Part shown: positions 1 through 5,105 of the stretch, piece by piece | Numbering within the stretch: position 1 is the first letter of the stretch | Layout of the letters: every line of letters begins with the position of its first letter | DNA from: JAIVJN01 sp036732565 | Lineage (GTDB): Bacteria > Acidobacteriota > Vicinamibacteria > Vicinamibacterales > UBA2999 | Length of the DNA: 5,404 nucleotides | Assembly (NCBI GenBank): GCA_036732565.1 | Contig: DAINCF010000495.1 | Span: 1-5,404 of the forward strand | Direction: 5' to 3' | Notes under the pieces: model-generated | Databases searched by the model: none | Seen by the model: only the letters and a program-made list of their open reading frames with translations | What the model was told of the DNA's origin: nothing | Position numbers and translations under genes: made by a program

Positions 1-766
1 GACCACCCCTACCAAAGAAGAGATCGGCCGACATCGGCCTCGGCATGCTGCGGGCCGCGGACGTGCCCTCGGCCTCGACCTGTGCGGGCGACACGCCCGG
101 CCGTAGTCGACCGAACGCCGTGAACACGACGGTGCGCTGCGGCTGGGCAGCCACGGTCGGAATCACGTAGGGCATCCAGAATTGCACCTGCCGCTCTGGA
201 AACCGCCAGTTCGGTTGCGCCACTCCAACGATCGTGTAGACGTCCTCGCCGACCGTTACACGCGTGCCGAGCACGTCGGTCGACGCGTTGAGACGCTCGC
301 GCCACAGCTGATGACTGATGACCAGCTCACGAGGCGGATCGAGGGTGGCGTCGGTGAAGAATCGCCCCAGGGCCGGCGTGGCGCGCAGCAGAGCCACCGC
401 GTTGGGCGTGATCTCGGAGCCAAACATGCGTTCCACCTCGTCGCCGAGCTGGACGCTGTATTCGCGCGTGTAGTACGCGCCGATGTCCTCGATCGTGTAC
501 CTGGCGGTCCAACCCTCGATCGTGCGATTGCTCAGCCAACGATTGCCAGCGGCGGTGGTCCCGCCGGGATGCTCTTCCCACAGGCGCACGAGGCGCCCGG
601 AATCGGGATACGGCAGCGGGCGGAACAGCAACCCGTAGGCAACGGTAAAGATGAGCGTCGTCGCGCCGATCCCGAGCGCGAGCGTGGCGAGCGCCGCCGA
701 GGTGAACCAGGGGTTTCGCCGCATCGTGACGAGGGCATATCGGACGTCGCGAAGCAATGTGCTCAT
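1..766 (-). CDS. FtsX/MacB-type ABC permease, ADOP-like (3' end outside window)
   Basis: Membrane permease of the MacB/FtsX superfamily. The 255 visible codons begin MSTLLRDVRYALVTMRRNPW, followed by a first membrane helix at about residues 21-44 (rich in A, L, G) and the LLFRPLPYPD signature typical of acidobacterial 'ADOP' orphan permeases. Residues about 50-255 are the periplasmic MacB core, with PALGRFFT at 131-138, LVISHQLW at 148-155 and YTIVGVAQPNWRFP at 177-190. The other membrane helices and any second FtsX half lie beyond the left edge. The ATG is chosen because GAGGGGAG sits 7 bases upstream and no ATG lies between it and the in-frame TAG that ends the transporter gene. Many ADOP proteins carry an extra N-terminal helical segment of roughly 60-80 residues, which is absent here. 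No ABC ATPase gene is visible. Family is confident; substrate unknown, with macrolide, lipoprotein or envelope roles all possible. Confidence 0.88.
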   Translation of the reverse strand, partial: MSTLLRDVRYALVTMRRNPWFTSAALATLALGIGATTLIFTVAYGLLFRPLPYPDSGRLVRLWEEHPGGTTAAGNRWLSNRTIEGWTARYTIEDIGAYYTREYSVQLGDEVERMFGSEITPNAVALLRATPALGRFFTDATLDPPRELVISHQLWRERLNASTDVLGTRVTVGEDVYTIVGVAQPNWRFPERQVQFWMPYVIPTVAAQPQRTVVFTAFGRLRPGVSPAQVEAEGTSAARSMPRPMSADLFFGRGG

Positions 767-773
767 GCCAGGG

Positions 774-781
774 CTCCCCTC
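774..781 (-). promoter_or_regulatory. Shine-Dalgarno sequence of the permease gene
   Basis: GAGGGGAG on the minus strand, 7 bases before the ATG at 766. It is the clearest ribosome binding site in the window and supports the short permease start without an N-terminal extension. Confidence 0.7.
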
Positions 782-814
782 GCGAGTTTTCCACAGCCTC
801 GCAATTTTCTGGAA

Positions 815-827
815 GGGGTCTGACCCC
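815..827. repeat. 13-base perfect palindrome GGGGTC-A-GACCCC
   Basis: A perfect inverted repeat (6-base arms, one central base) in the 87-base gap between the transporter and permease genes. As RNA it could form a four-pair G/C stem with a five-base loop. No run of T follows on either strand, so it is not a convincing intrinsic terminator. I recall the same palindrome, often followed by CCTT or TTT as here on the minus strand, as a dispersed intergenic element in high-GC environmental genomes, some of it near REP-associated transposases. That is memory, not a search result. Confidence 0.5.
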
Positions 828-853
828 GAAAGTGTGGGAGGGCGTCGACACCA

Positions 854-1732
854 CTATTGGTGGCCTGGGATGGTCCACGGCGGGGGCTCGATGTGAATGA
901 CCGCGTCCTTGATTTGCGGAAACTGCGACATCAGCCGCTCCTTCACGACATGGGAAATCGTGTGCGCCTCGTGCAGCGGCATGTCCGGCCGCAGCCAGAT
1001 GTGCAAATCGAGAAAGACGTGATCCCGTGCGCCGCGAGTCCGGATCTGATGGCAGCCGACGATATCGGGGACGCTCGCGACGACCGTCCTGATCTCGTCC
1101 TCGGACAGCACCATCTCATCCGACAGGATGCTCGACGTGGCCAGGAAGATCTCCCAGCACGCGTGGGCGATGAAGACGGCGACGACGACCGCCGCGATCG
1201 GATCCAGGAGCGGATAGCCGGCACGCACCCCGACGAGCGCGGCGATCACCGTGGCGGTGGTGAGGAGATCGCTGCGGGTATGTTGAGCATCCGCCAGGAG
1301 CAGCTCGCTCGACAGCCGCCGGCCCGCGCGACGCTCGTAGATGACGACCGCGACATTGATGCCGAACGTCGCGATCATGACGACGAACGTCAGCCCGGTG
1401 ATGGTCGGCGCCTCGGCCGACTGCAGCCGCTCGACCGCGGCACGCAGCACCTCGACCAGCACCAGCAGCAAGAACAGCAGGATGGCGACCGACGCCATCG
1501 TCTCGAACTTGCGATGGCCGTAAGGATGATTGGCATCGGGCGGCCGGCTGGCGACGCGCACGCCGACCAGGCCGACGATGTTGGAGGCGGTGTCGGTGAG
1601 CGAATGCAGTCCGTCGGAGAGGATGCTGACGGCGCCGGTGGCGAGACCGAGGAGGATCTTCGCCGCCGCGACGAACAGATTGAGGAAGAGAACGCGAAGC
1701 AGGACGCGCGAGACTTCCGCGTAGCGACTCAT
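854..1732 (-). CDS. Cation diffusion facilitator (FieF/YiiP-like divalent metal exporter)
   Basis: Inner-membrane proton antiporter that would export Zn2+, Cd2+ or similar divalent metals. The 292 residues have the full CDF layout: six membrane helices in about 10-195, then a cytoplasmic metal-sensing domain at 200-292. Lined up by eye with E. coli YiiP, transport site A is H43-xxx-D47 (helix 2) and H151-xxx-D155 (helix 5). Site B is D66, H69 and H73 in the DANHPYGH motif. The cytoplasmic zinc site keeps H228, H244, H257 and H280, with E282 where YiiP has D285. Site A is therefore HD-HD rather than the DD-HD of FieF, a pattern linked to Zn/Cd preference. The ATG at 1732 has a weak GAAGG four bases upstream, touching a hairpin arm. 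The gene lies 52 bases after lepB. The TAG stop is in the same frame as the downstream permease. Confidence 0.93.
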   Translation of the reverse strand: MSRYAEVSRVLLRVLFLNLFVAAAKILLGLATGAVSILSDGLHSLTDTASNIVGLVGVRVASRPPDANHPYGHRKFETMASVAILLFLLLVLVEVLRAAVERLQSAEAPTITGLTFVVMIATFGINVAVVIYERRAGRRLSSELLLADAQHTRSDLLTTATVIAALVGVRAGYPLLDPIAAVVVAVFIAHACWEIFLATSSILSDEMVLSEDEIRTVVASVPDIVGCHQIRTRGARDHVFLDLHIWLRPDMPLHEAHTISHVVKERLMSQFPQIKDAVIHIEPPPWTIPGHQ

Positions 1733-1740
1733 GGAGCCTT

Positions 1741-1760
1741 CGCCGGCTCGAGGGCCGGCG
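1741..1760. repeat. Inverted repeat, 7-base arms, between lepB and transporter
   Basis: CGCCGGC at 1741-1747 and GCCGGCG at 1754-1760 form a perfect all-G/C stem with a 6-base loop. Read in the gene direction it ends one base into the GAAGG ribosome site of the transporter, so a formed stem could limit access to that start or protect the upstream lepB message from 3' decay. No T run follows. It may also be a dispersed REP-like element. Confidence 0.6.
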
Positions 1761-1761
1761 C

Positions 1762-1779
1762 TACGGGTCGCATCCCGTA
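1762..1779. repeat. Second inverted repeat, 6-base arms, just after lepB
   Basis: TACGGG at 1762-1767 and CCCGTA at 1774-1779 form a perfect stem with a 6-base loop. It starts 5 bases past the lepB stop on the minus strand and is separated from the other hairpin by one base. Two back-to-back hairpins fill most of the 52-base gap, a layout typical of REP-like pairs or of an RNA processing or attenuation point. Confidence 0.5.
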
Positions 1780-1784
1780 CCCGC

Positions 1785-2438
1785 TCAGAACACGCGGGCG
1801 TTCGGAACGGGCCACCAGCGCAGCTGGACTTTACCGATGATGTACTTCTTCGGCACGAAGCCCCAGTGACGGCTGTCGGAGCTGTTGTTCCGATGATCGC
1901 CCATCACGAAGTAGTAGCCCTCGGGAATCACCTGGGGACCCCAGTCGTCGTGACTCCGGTACTCGGAGGGAACGTAGTCGTCGCGCACGGGCACGTCGTT
2001 GACGTAGACCCGTCCGTCGACCACGCGCACCTGATCGCCTTGCTCGGCGATGACGCGCTTGACGAACGACTTGTCGGGGTTGAGCGGGTAATACAGCATG
2101 ACGATGTCGCCCCGCTGCGGGTCCGCGAGCCGATACGCGAGCTTGTTGACGATCAGGCGATCCTGATCGGCCAGCGTCGGCGCCATGCTCTGCCCCTCGA
2201 CGCGCGCTACCTGGAAGCCGAACGTGACGATGAGCGTCGCGTAGACGGCCGCGGACGCGAAGGTCTTGACCCAGGCCACGAACTCGTCGCGCCACGCTTC
2301 GAGGCGGCGGGCCGCCAGGGGCGGCGCGGGGTCGCTGATGAACGCGGGCGGGCCGGACGGCGCGAACGCCACCTGGCTCGTGGCCCCCATGCCATCCACG
2401 GTGGCGGCGACCGCCACGGGTGCGTCCATGCCATCCAT
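1785..2438 (-). CDS. lepB: Signal peptidase I
   Basis: Membrane serine protease that removes signal peptides from exported proteins. With the ATG at 2438 it has 217 residues. A low-complexity, Ala/Pro-rich head of about 57 residues precedes one membrane helix (about 58-76), then VEGQSMAPTL with catalytic Ser84. The general-base Lys127 lies in SFVKRVIAEQGD, and the C-terminal box is GDHRNNSSDSRHWGFV. All S26 family boxes are present and intact. A single N-terminal helix is the simple layout, whereas E. coli LepB has two. The frame stays open to an ATG at 2564, but that extension would overlap the regulator gene by 106 bases and reads as its out-of-frame shadow. The ATG at 2438 lies 20 bases after the regulator stop, behind a G-rich stretch (GGTGGGGGTG). 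ATGs at 2429 and 2390 are also possible. Transcription is probably shared with the kinase and regulator genes. Confidence 0.93.
   Translation of the reverse strand: MDGMDAPVAVAATVDGMGATSQVAFAPSGPPAFISDPAPPLAARRLEAWRDEFVAWVKTFASAAVYATLIVTFGFQVARVEGQSMAPTLADQDRLIVNKLAYRLADPQRGDIVMLYYPLNPDKSFVKRVIAEQGDQVRVVDGRVYVNDVPVRDDYVPSEYRSHDDWGPQVIPEGYYFVMGDHRNNSSDSRHWGFVPKKYIIGKVQLRWWPVPNARVF
2387..2437. repeat. 12-base direct repeat flanking a hairpin at the lepB start
   Basis: CCATGCCATCCA occurs at 2387-2398 and again at 2426-2437, exactly 39 bases (13 codons) apart. It encodes DGM twice near the LepB N terminus and supplies three possible start ATGs. Between the copies, GTGGCGG (2401-2407) and CCGCCAC (2411-2417) form a perfect 7-pair stem with a 3-base loop. 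Depending on which ATG is used, the stem is early coding sequence or leader of the lepB message. Confidence 0.6.
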
Positions 2439-2458
2439 TGGCGAGGACACCCCCACCG

Positions 2459-3244
2459 CTACAGTTTCAAATAGTCCCTCAGGCGTCGGGTTTGCGACCG
2501 GCTGACGGGTATCTCCGTCGCCTTCGCGTCTCTCATCCTGAGGATATAGTTCCGGCTGAACCAAGGGACGATCTCCTTGATTTTGTTGATGTTGACGAGA
2601 TGCGACCGATGGACCCGCCAGAACGTGTCCGGGTCCAACCGGGCCTGCAATTCGTCGAGGGTCCGGTAGTTCGAGATACCCGAAACCTGCCCAGTAACAA
2701 TAGTAATCGAATCGCCGACGAGCGAGGCATAGATGATGTCGTCCGTCTGGACCAGGATGAATCGCTCATCGGCCTTGACCGCCACCTGGCCGCGCCGATC
2801 CTTCTGCCCGGACATCAGACGCACGAGGCGGTCGAGCTGGTCGGTGAGCGGCGGCCCGTCGCCGCGCCGCTTCCGCACCCGCTGCACTGCCTGCTCCAGC
2901 CGGGCGGCCTCGACCGGCTTCAGCACGTAGTCCACCGCATTGACCTCGAACGCCTCCACCGCGCGCTGATCGAAGGCGGTGACGAAGACCAGCGCCAGAT
3001 CCGCGCCCTTGTCGAGCAAGCGGCGTGCGACATCGAAGCCCGTCAGTCCCGGCATCTGGACGTCGAGGAAGGCGATGTCGGGCTCCATGCGCTCGATCTC
3101 TCCGAGCGCCTCGACGCCGTCGGCGGCCTGCGCGACGACTTCGACGCCCTCGATCTGGCCCAGCAGGAAGCAGAGCTCCTCGCGCGCGAGCTGCTCGTCG
3201 TCGGCCACGATCGCGGTGAGAGGAGCGGTGAGGGGAGTAGACAT
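2459..3244 (-). CDS. LytTR-family DNA-binding response regulator
   Basis: Cytoplasmic transcription regulator, 261 residues, partner of the adjacent LytS-like kinase. Residues about 10-125 form the receiver domain: acidic pair D15-D16, phosphoacceptor D61 in AFLDVQMPGLTG, T89 and K109 (VLKP). A linker follows, with a basic stretch RKRRGD at 124-129. Residues about 155-258 form a LytTR domain, including FWRVHRSHLVNINKI at 208-222 and IPVSRSQTRRLRDYL at 245-259. LytTR proteins bind paired direct repeats as dimers and usually control envelope, transport or virulence genes. The ATG at 3244 is the only sensible start for a complete receiver, yet no Shine-Dalgarno lies before it: the upstream sequence is the octamer array. 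The frame stays open upstream across the array and into the kinase region, so longer gene calls there are artefacts. The lepB ATG follows 20 bases after the stop. Confidence 0.95.
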   Translation of the reverse strand: MSTPLTAPLTAIVADDEQLAREELCFLLGQIEGVEVVAQAADGVEALGEIERMEPDIAFLDVQMPGLTGFDVARRLLDKGADLALVFVTAFDQRAVEAFEVNAVDYVLKPVEAARLEQAVQRVRKRRGDGPPLTDQLDRLVRLMSGQKDRRGQVAVKADERFILVQTDDIIYASLVGDSITIVTGQVSGISNYRTLDELQARLDPDTFWRVHRSHLVNINKIKEIVPWFSRNYILRMRDAKATEIPVSRSQTRRLRDYLKL

Positions 3245-3300
3245 CTGGTGATGTGGTGATCTGGTGATCTGGTGATCTGGTGATCTGGTGATCTGGTGAT
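3245..3300. repeat. Tandem octamer array, 7 units of CTGGTGAT
   Basis: Seven head-to-tail 8-base units (ATCACCAG on the gene strand) fill 56 of the 71 bases between the kinase stop and the regulator start and end exactly at the regulator ATG. Unit 2 (3253-3260) is GTGGTGAT; the other six are identical. The array makes six GATC sites spaced exactly 8 bases apart (3258 to 3301). Because 8 and 3 share no factor, all three minus-strand frames read the same stop-free peptide cycle ITRSPDHQ. A single-unit gain or loss would change spacing to the ATG by 8 bases. I recall similar octamers as dispersed intergenic repeats in several phyla. Whether this one is regulatory is unknown. Confidence 0.9.
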
Positions 3301-3315
3301 CTAAGACGTGGTGGT

Positions 3316-4638
3316 CTAAGCGGTGATCGGCTCGGAGACCACGAAGAGCGGAATCTCCAGGCGAACGCAGGCGCCCTTGCCGGGCGCGCCGCTGAGCGCG
3401 ACCTTGCCGGTCGCGCCGTAGATGACGCGCAGCCGCTCGTGCACGTTGCTCAGGCCGATGCCGCTCGACATCGCGGTCGGCAAGCGCTCGTCGGAGATAC
3501 CCAGGCCATCGTCTTCCACTTCGATGAGCGCGATGCCGCGCTCGCGGCGGCTGCGGAGGGTGATGCGACCAGGGCCGACCTTCCGCGCCAACCCGTGTTT
3601 GATCGAGTTCTCCACCAGCGGCTGCAGAATCATGCTGGGTACCATCACGTCCAGTGTATCCGGCGCGATTTCCTTGCGTACGGTAAGCCGCGGGCCGAAG
3701 CGAATCACTTCGATGTCGAGATACTCGTCGATGGCTTCGAGCTCCTCGCGCAGCGTGACGAACTGCTCGTGGCTCCGCATCAGACGGCGCAGCAGGCCGG
3801 ACAGCTTCTGGATGACCACGCGTGCGGTTTCGGGCTGCGAGCGGATCAGCGACGACACCGATGTCAACGTGTTGAAGAGAAAGTGCGGATTGATCTGGCT
3901 CTTGAGCGCTTCGATCTTCGCGGCGAGCAGCAACGTCTCGCGCTCCTGCAGCCGATGCTCGATGCGCGCGTTGTTCCAGATCTTGATGGGCGTCGAGATA
4001 CTCAGCACGGTGGCCACGTAGATGATCACGGTCAACCACGCGGAGGGCGCCTCGAAGTGGAACAGCCGATGCGTCCCGAAGCGCGCGCCGATGGCTTGCC
4101 GGATCAACTCGAGTCCGATGATCGCCAGCAGCAGTACCACCTCCCAGTCGACCTTGAAGTCGCGCAGCATGCGCCAGACATGCCGGGGAAGACTGAAGAA
4201 CACGAACGGCGAGGAGCGCCAGATCGCTTCCTTGGGGCTGGCTTCGCGGAGTCCACCCCCCGCGAAGCCACAGCCGATGGCGAAGGGCACGGCTCCCCAT
4301 TCGCCGGCGACCAGCGCCGGCAGAGCCACGAGCCCGCCGACGATGACGCCGGTGTAGGGACCCGCGAGCAGGCCCGCCAGGAACGACACCTCGAGCGTGA
4401 GATCGGCCGCGTCGTAGTTCAGGAGCAAGCGCGAGGCGACGCCGGCCGCAAACGGGACGATGAGACCGACCGCGAACACCAGCCGGTCCGGCCAGCCCCG
4501 TTGCTCGAAGATCAGAATGTGACGAAAGCGTCGATAGCGCGCGAGCATCGTCGCCACCGCGGCCATCACCGCCAGCTTGCCAACCAGGGTGGCCAGCAGG
4601 AACTGGTCGGCCGAGAGGAACTTGGGATCCTGGAGCAA
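3316..4638 (-). CDS. LytS-type sensor histidine kinase
   Basis: Integral membrane sensor kinase of 440 residues that would phosphorylate the LytTR regulator encoded next. Residues about 10-130 hold hydrophobic helices resembling the 5TM-LYT sensor module, with Gly-rich turns such as LAGLLAGPYTGVIVGG at 87-102. More helices lie at about 166-182 and 200-216. The His_kinase region has the phosphoacceptor H252 in KSQINPHFLFNTL. The ATPase domain shows the N box LVENSIKHGL (N344), the G1 box EDDGLGIS (375-382) and the G2 box SSGIGLSNVHERL (391-403), so all catalytic motifs are intact. The start is taken as TTG at 4638. It is the first start codon after an in-frame TGA, has no Shine-Dalgarno, and the first ATG is codon 25, inside helix 1. 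The TAG stop is followed 15 bases later by a second in-frame TAG. The signal is unknown. Confidence 0.94.
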   Translation of the reverse strand: MLQDPKFLSADQFLLATLVGKLAVMAAVATMLARYRRFRHILIFEQRGWPDRLVFAVGLIVPFAAGVASRLLLNYDAADLTLEVSFLAGLLAGPYTGVIVGGLVALPALVAGEWGAVPFAIGCGFAGGGLREASPKEAIWRSSPFVFFSLPRHVWRMLRDFKVDWEVVLLLAIIGLELIRQAIGARFGTHRLFHFEAPSAWLTVIIYVATVLSISTPIKIWNNARIEHRLQERETLLLAAKIEALKSQINPHFLFNTLTSVSSLIRSQPETARVVIQKLSGLLRRLMRSHEQFVTLREELEAIDEYLDIEVIRFGPRLTVRKEIAPDTLDVMVPSMILQPLVENSIKHGLARKVGPGRITLRSRRERGIALIEVEDDGLGISDERLPTAMSSGIGLSNVHERLRVIYGATGKVALSGAPGKGACVRLEIPLFVVSEPITA

Positions 4639-4647
4639 ACCATGAAA

Positions 4648-4657
4648 ATGGTATCAT
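4648..4657. promoter_or_regulatory. Candidate bidirectional -10 element of the divergent promoter
   Basis: ATGGTATCAT is symmetric at 8 of 10 positions when compared with its reverse complement. On the plus strand TGGTATCAT (4649-4657) matches the extended -10 TGnTATAAT with one mismatch. The expected transcript start about 7 bases on falls at the nuoI ATG (4665), implying a leaderless message. On the minus strand TGATACCAT also resembles an extended -10 (hexamer 4 of 6), with a start near 4641, only a few bases before the kinase TTG. No convincing -35 is seen at 17 bases on the plus strand (CCTGGA). Confidence 0.45.
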
Positions 4658-4664
4658 TTACGGC

Positions 4665-5105
4665 ATGCTCGGTCCGCTGTACAAGGGCTTCTCGCTTACC
4701 TTTAGACACCTGTTCCGCACGCCCATCACGGTGAACTATCCGGATCAGAAGATCCCGATGTTTCCGCGCTATCGGGGCAAGCAGGTGCTGATGCGCGACG
4801 AGAACGGCCTGGAAAAGTGCGTCGCCTGCGGATTGTGCGCCGTCGCCTGTCCGGCCGATGCCATCTATCTCGAGGCGGCGGAGAACGACGGGACGGTGAT
4901 GGCCGGCCCTCGCTACGCATCGGTGTATCAGATTCACAAGACGCGCTGCATCTTCTGTGGCTACTGCGAAGAGGCGTGTCCGGTCGCGGCCATTTTCATG
5001 GGCAAGGACTACGAGCTGGCGGTGTACAGCAAGGACGACTTCGTCTGGGATAAAACGGAGCTGCTCGTGCCCGCGCCAGGCGAGTCTCGCCCGACTGCTC
5101 GCTGA
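4665..5105 (+). CDS. nuoI: NADH-quinone oxidoreductase subunit I (8Fe ferredoxin-type)
   Basis: Iron-sulfur subunit that carries electrons through the peripheral arm of complex I. The 146 residues open with an amphipathic segment (YKGFSLTFRHLFRTPITVNYP, split here as residues 6-26) typical of NuoI. Two complete 4Fe-4S motifs follow: C52, C55, C58, C62-P and C95, C98, C101, C105-P. Conserved NuoI pieces include AIYLEAAEND at 67-75 and YELAVYSKDDFVW around 116-128. E. coli NuoI has 180 residues, so this is a short form. No other nuo gene is in the window. Upstream is the divergent kinase and downstream, with no spacer, the methyltransferase gene, so it is a detached copy at least locally. No Shine-Dalgarno precedes the ATG, consistent with leaderless translation. 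An alternative role as a dedicated two-cluster ferredoxin for another enzyme cannot be excluded. Confidence 0.9.
   Translation: MLGPLYKGFSLTFRHLFRTPITVNYPDQKIPMFPRYRGKQVLMRDENGLEKCVACGLCAVACPADAIYLEAAENDGTVMAGPRYASVYQIHKTRCIFCGYCEEACPVAAIFMGKDYELAVYSKDDFVWDKTELLVPAPGESRPTAR

Noticed and set aside
849..862. Hairpin CACCA-CTAT-TGGTG at the transporter stop
   Set aside because: Five pairs with a 4-base loop and no T run on either strand is too weak to call a terminator.
857..1840. Long plus-strand reading frame opposite the transporter
   Set aside because: Its composition is Asp/Arg/Gln/His-rich, typical of antisense translation in GC-rich DNA, and the transporter on the other strand is complete with all its metal-site residues.
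2439..2564. Longer LepB start adding 42 residues
   Set aside because: It overlaps the end of the regulator gene in another frame, adds no recognisable LepB sequence, and a plausible ATG with a G-rich upstream stretch exists at 2438.
3245..3300. CRISPR array
   Set aside because: The units are 8 bases and directly adjacent with no spacers; it is a simple tandem repeat.
3245..3330. Octamer array as an autoregulatory LytTR binding site
   Set aside because: LytTR sites known to me are two roughly 9-10-base half-sites separated by about one helical turn. An 8-base period with no spacing does not fit, and the unit does not resemble the known half-site consensus.
4640..4651. CCAT-GAAA-ATGG inverted repeat as an operator
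   Set aside because: Four-base arms are expected by chance, and the site overlaps the -10 candidate, which explains the region better.
2459..4657. A single 732-residue minus-strand reading frame covering regulator and kinase region
   Set aside because: Only its last 261 residues are a real protein. The rest is Arg/Ala/Pro/His-rich out-of-frame translation of the kinase gene joined through the octamer array, and the kinase itself is intact in another frame.
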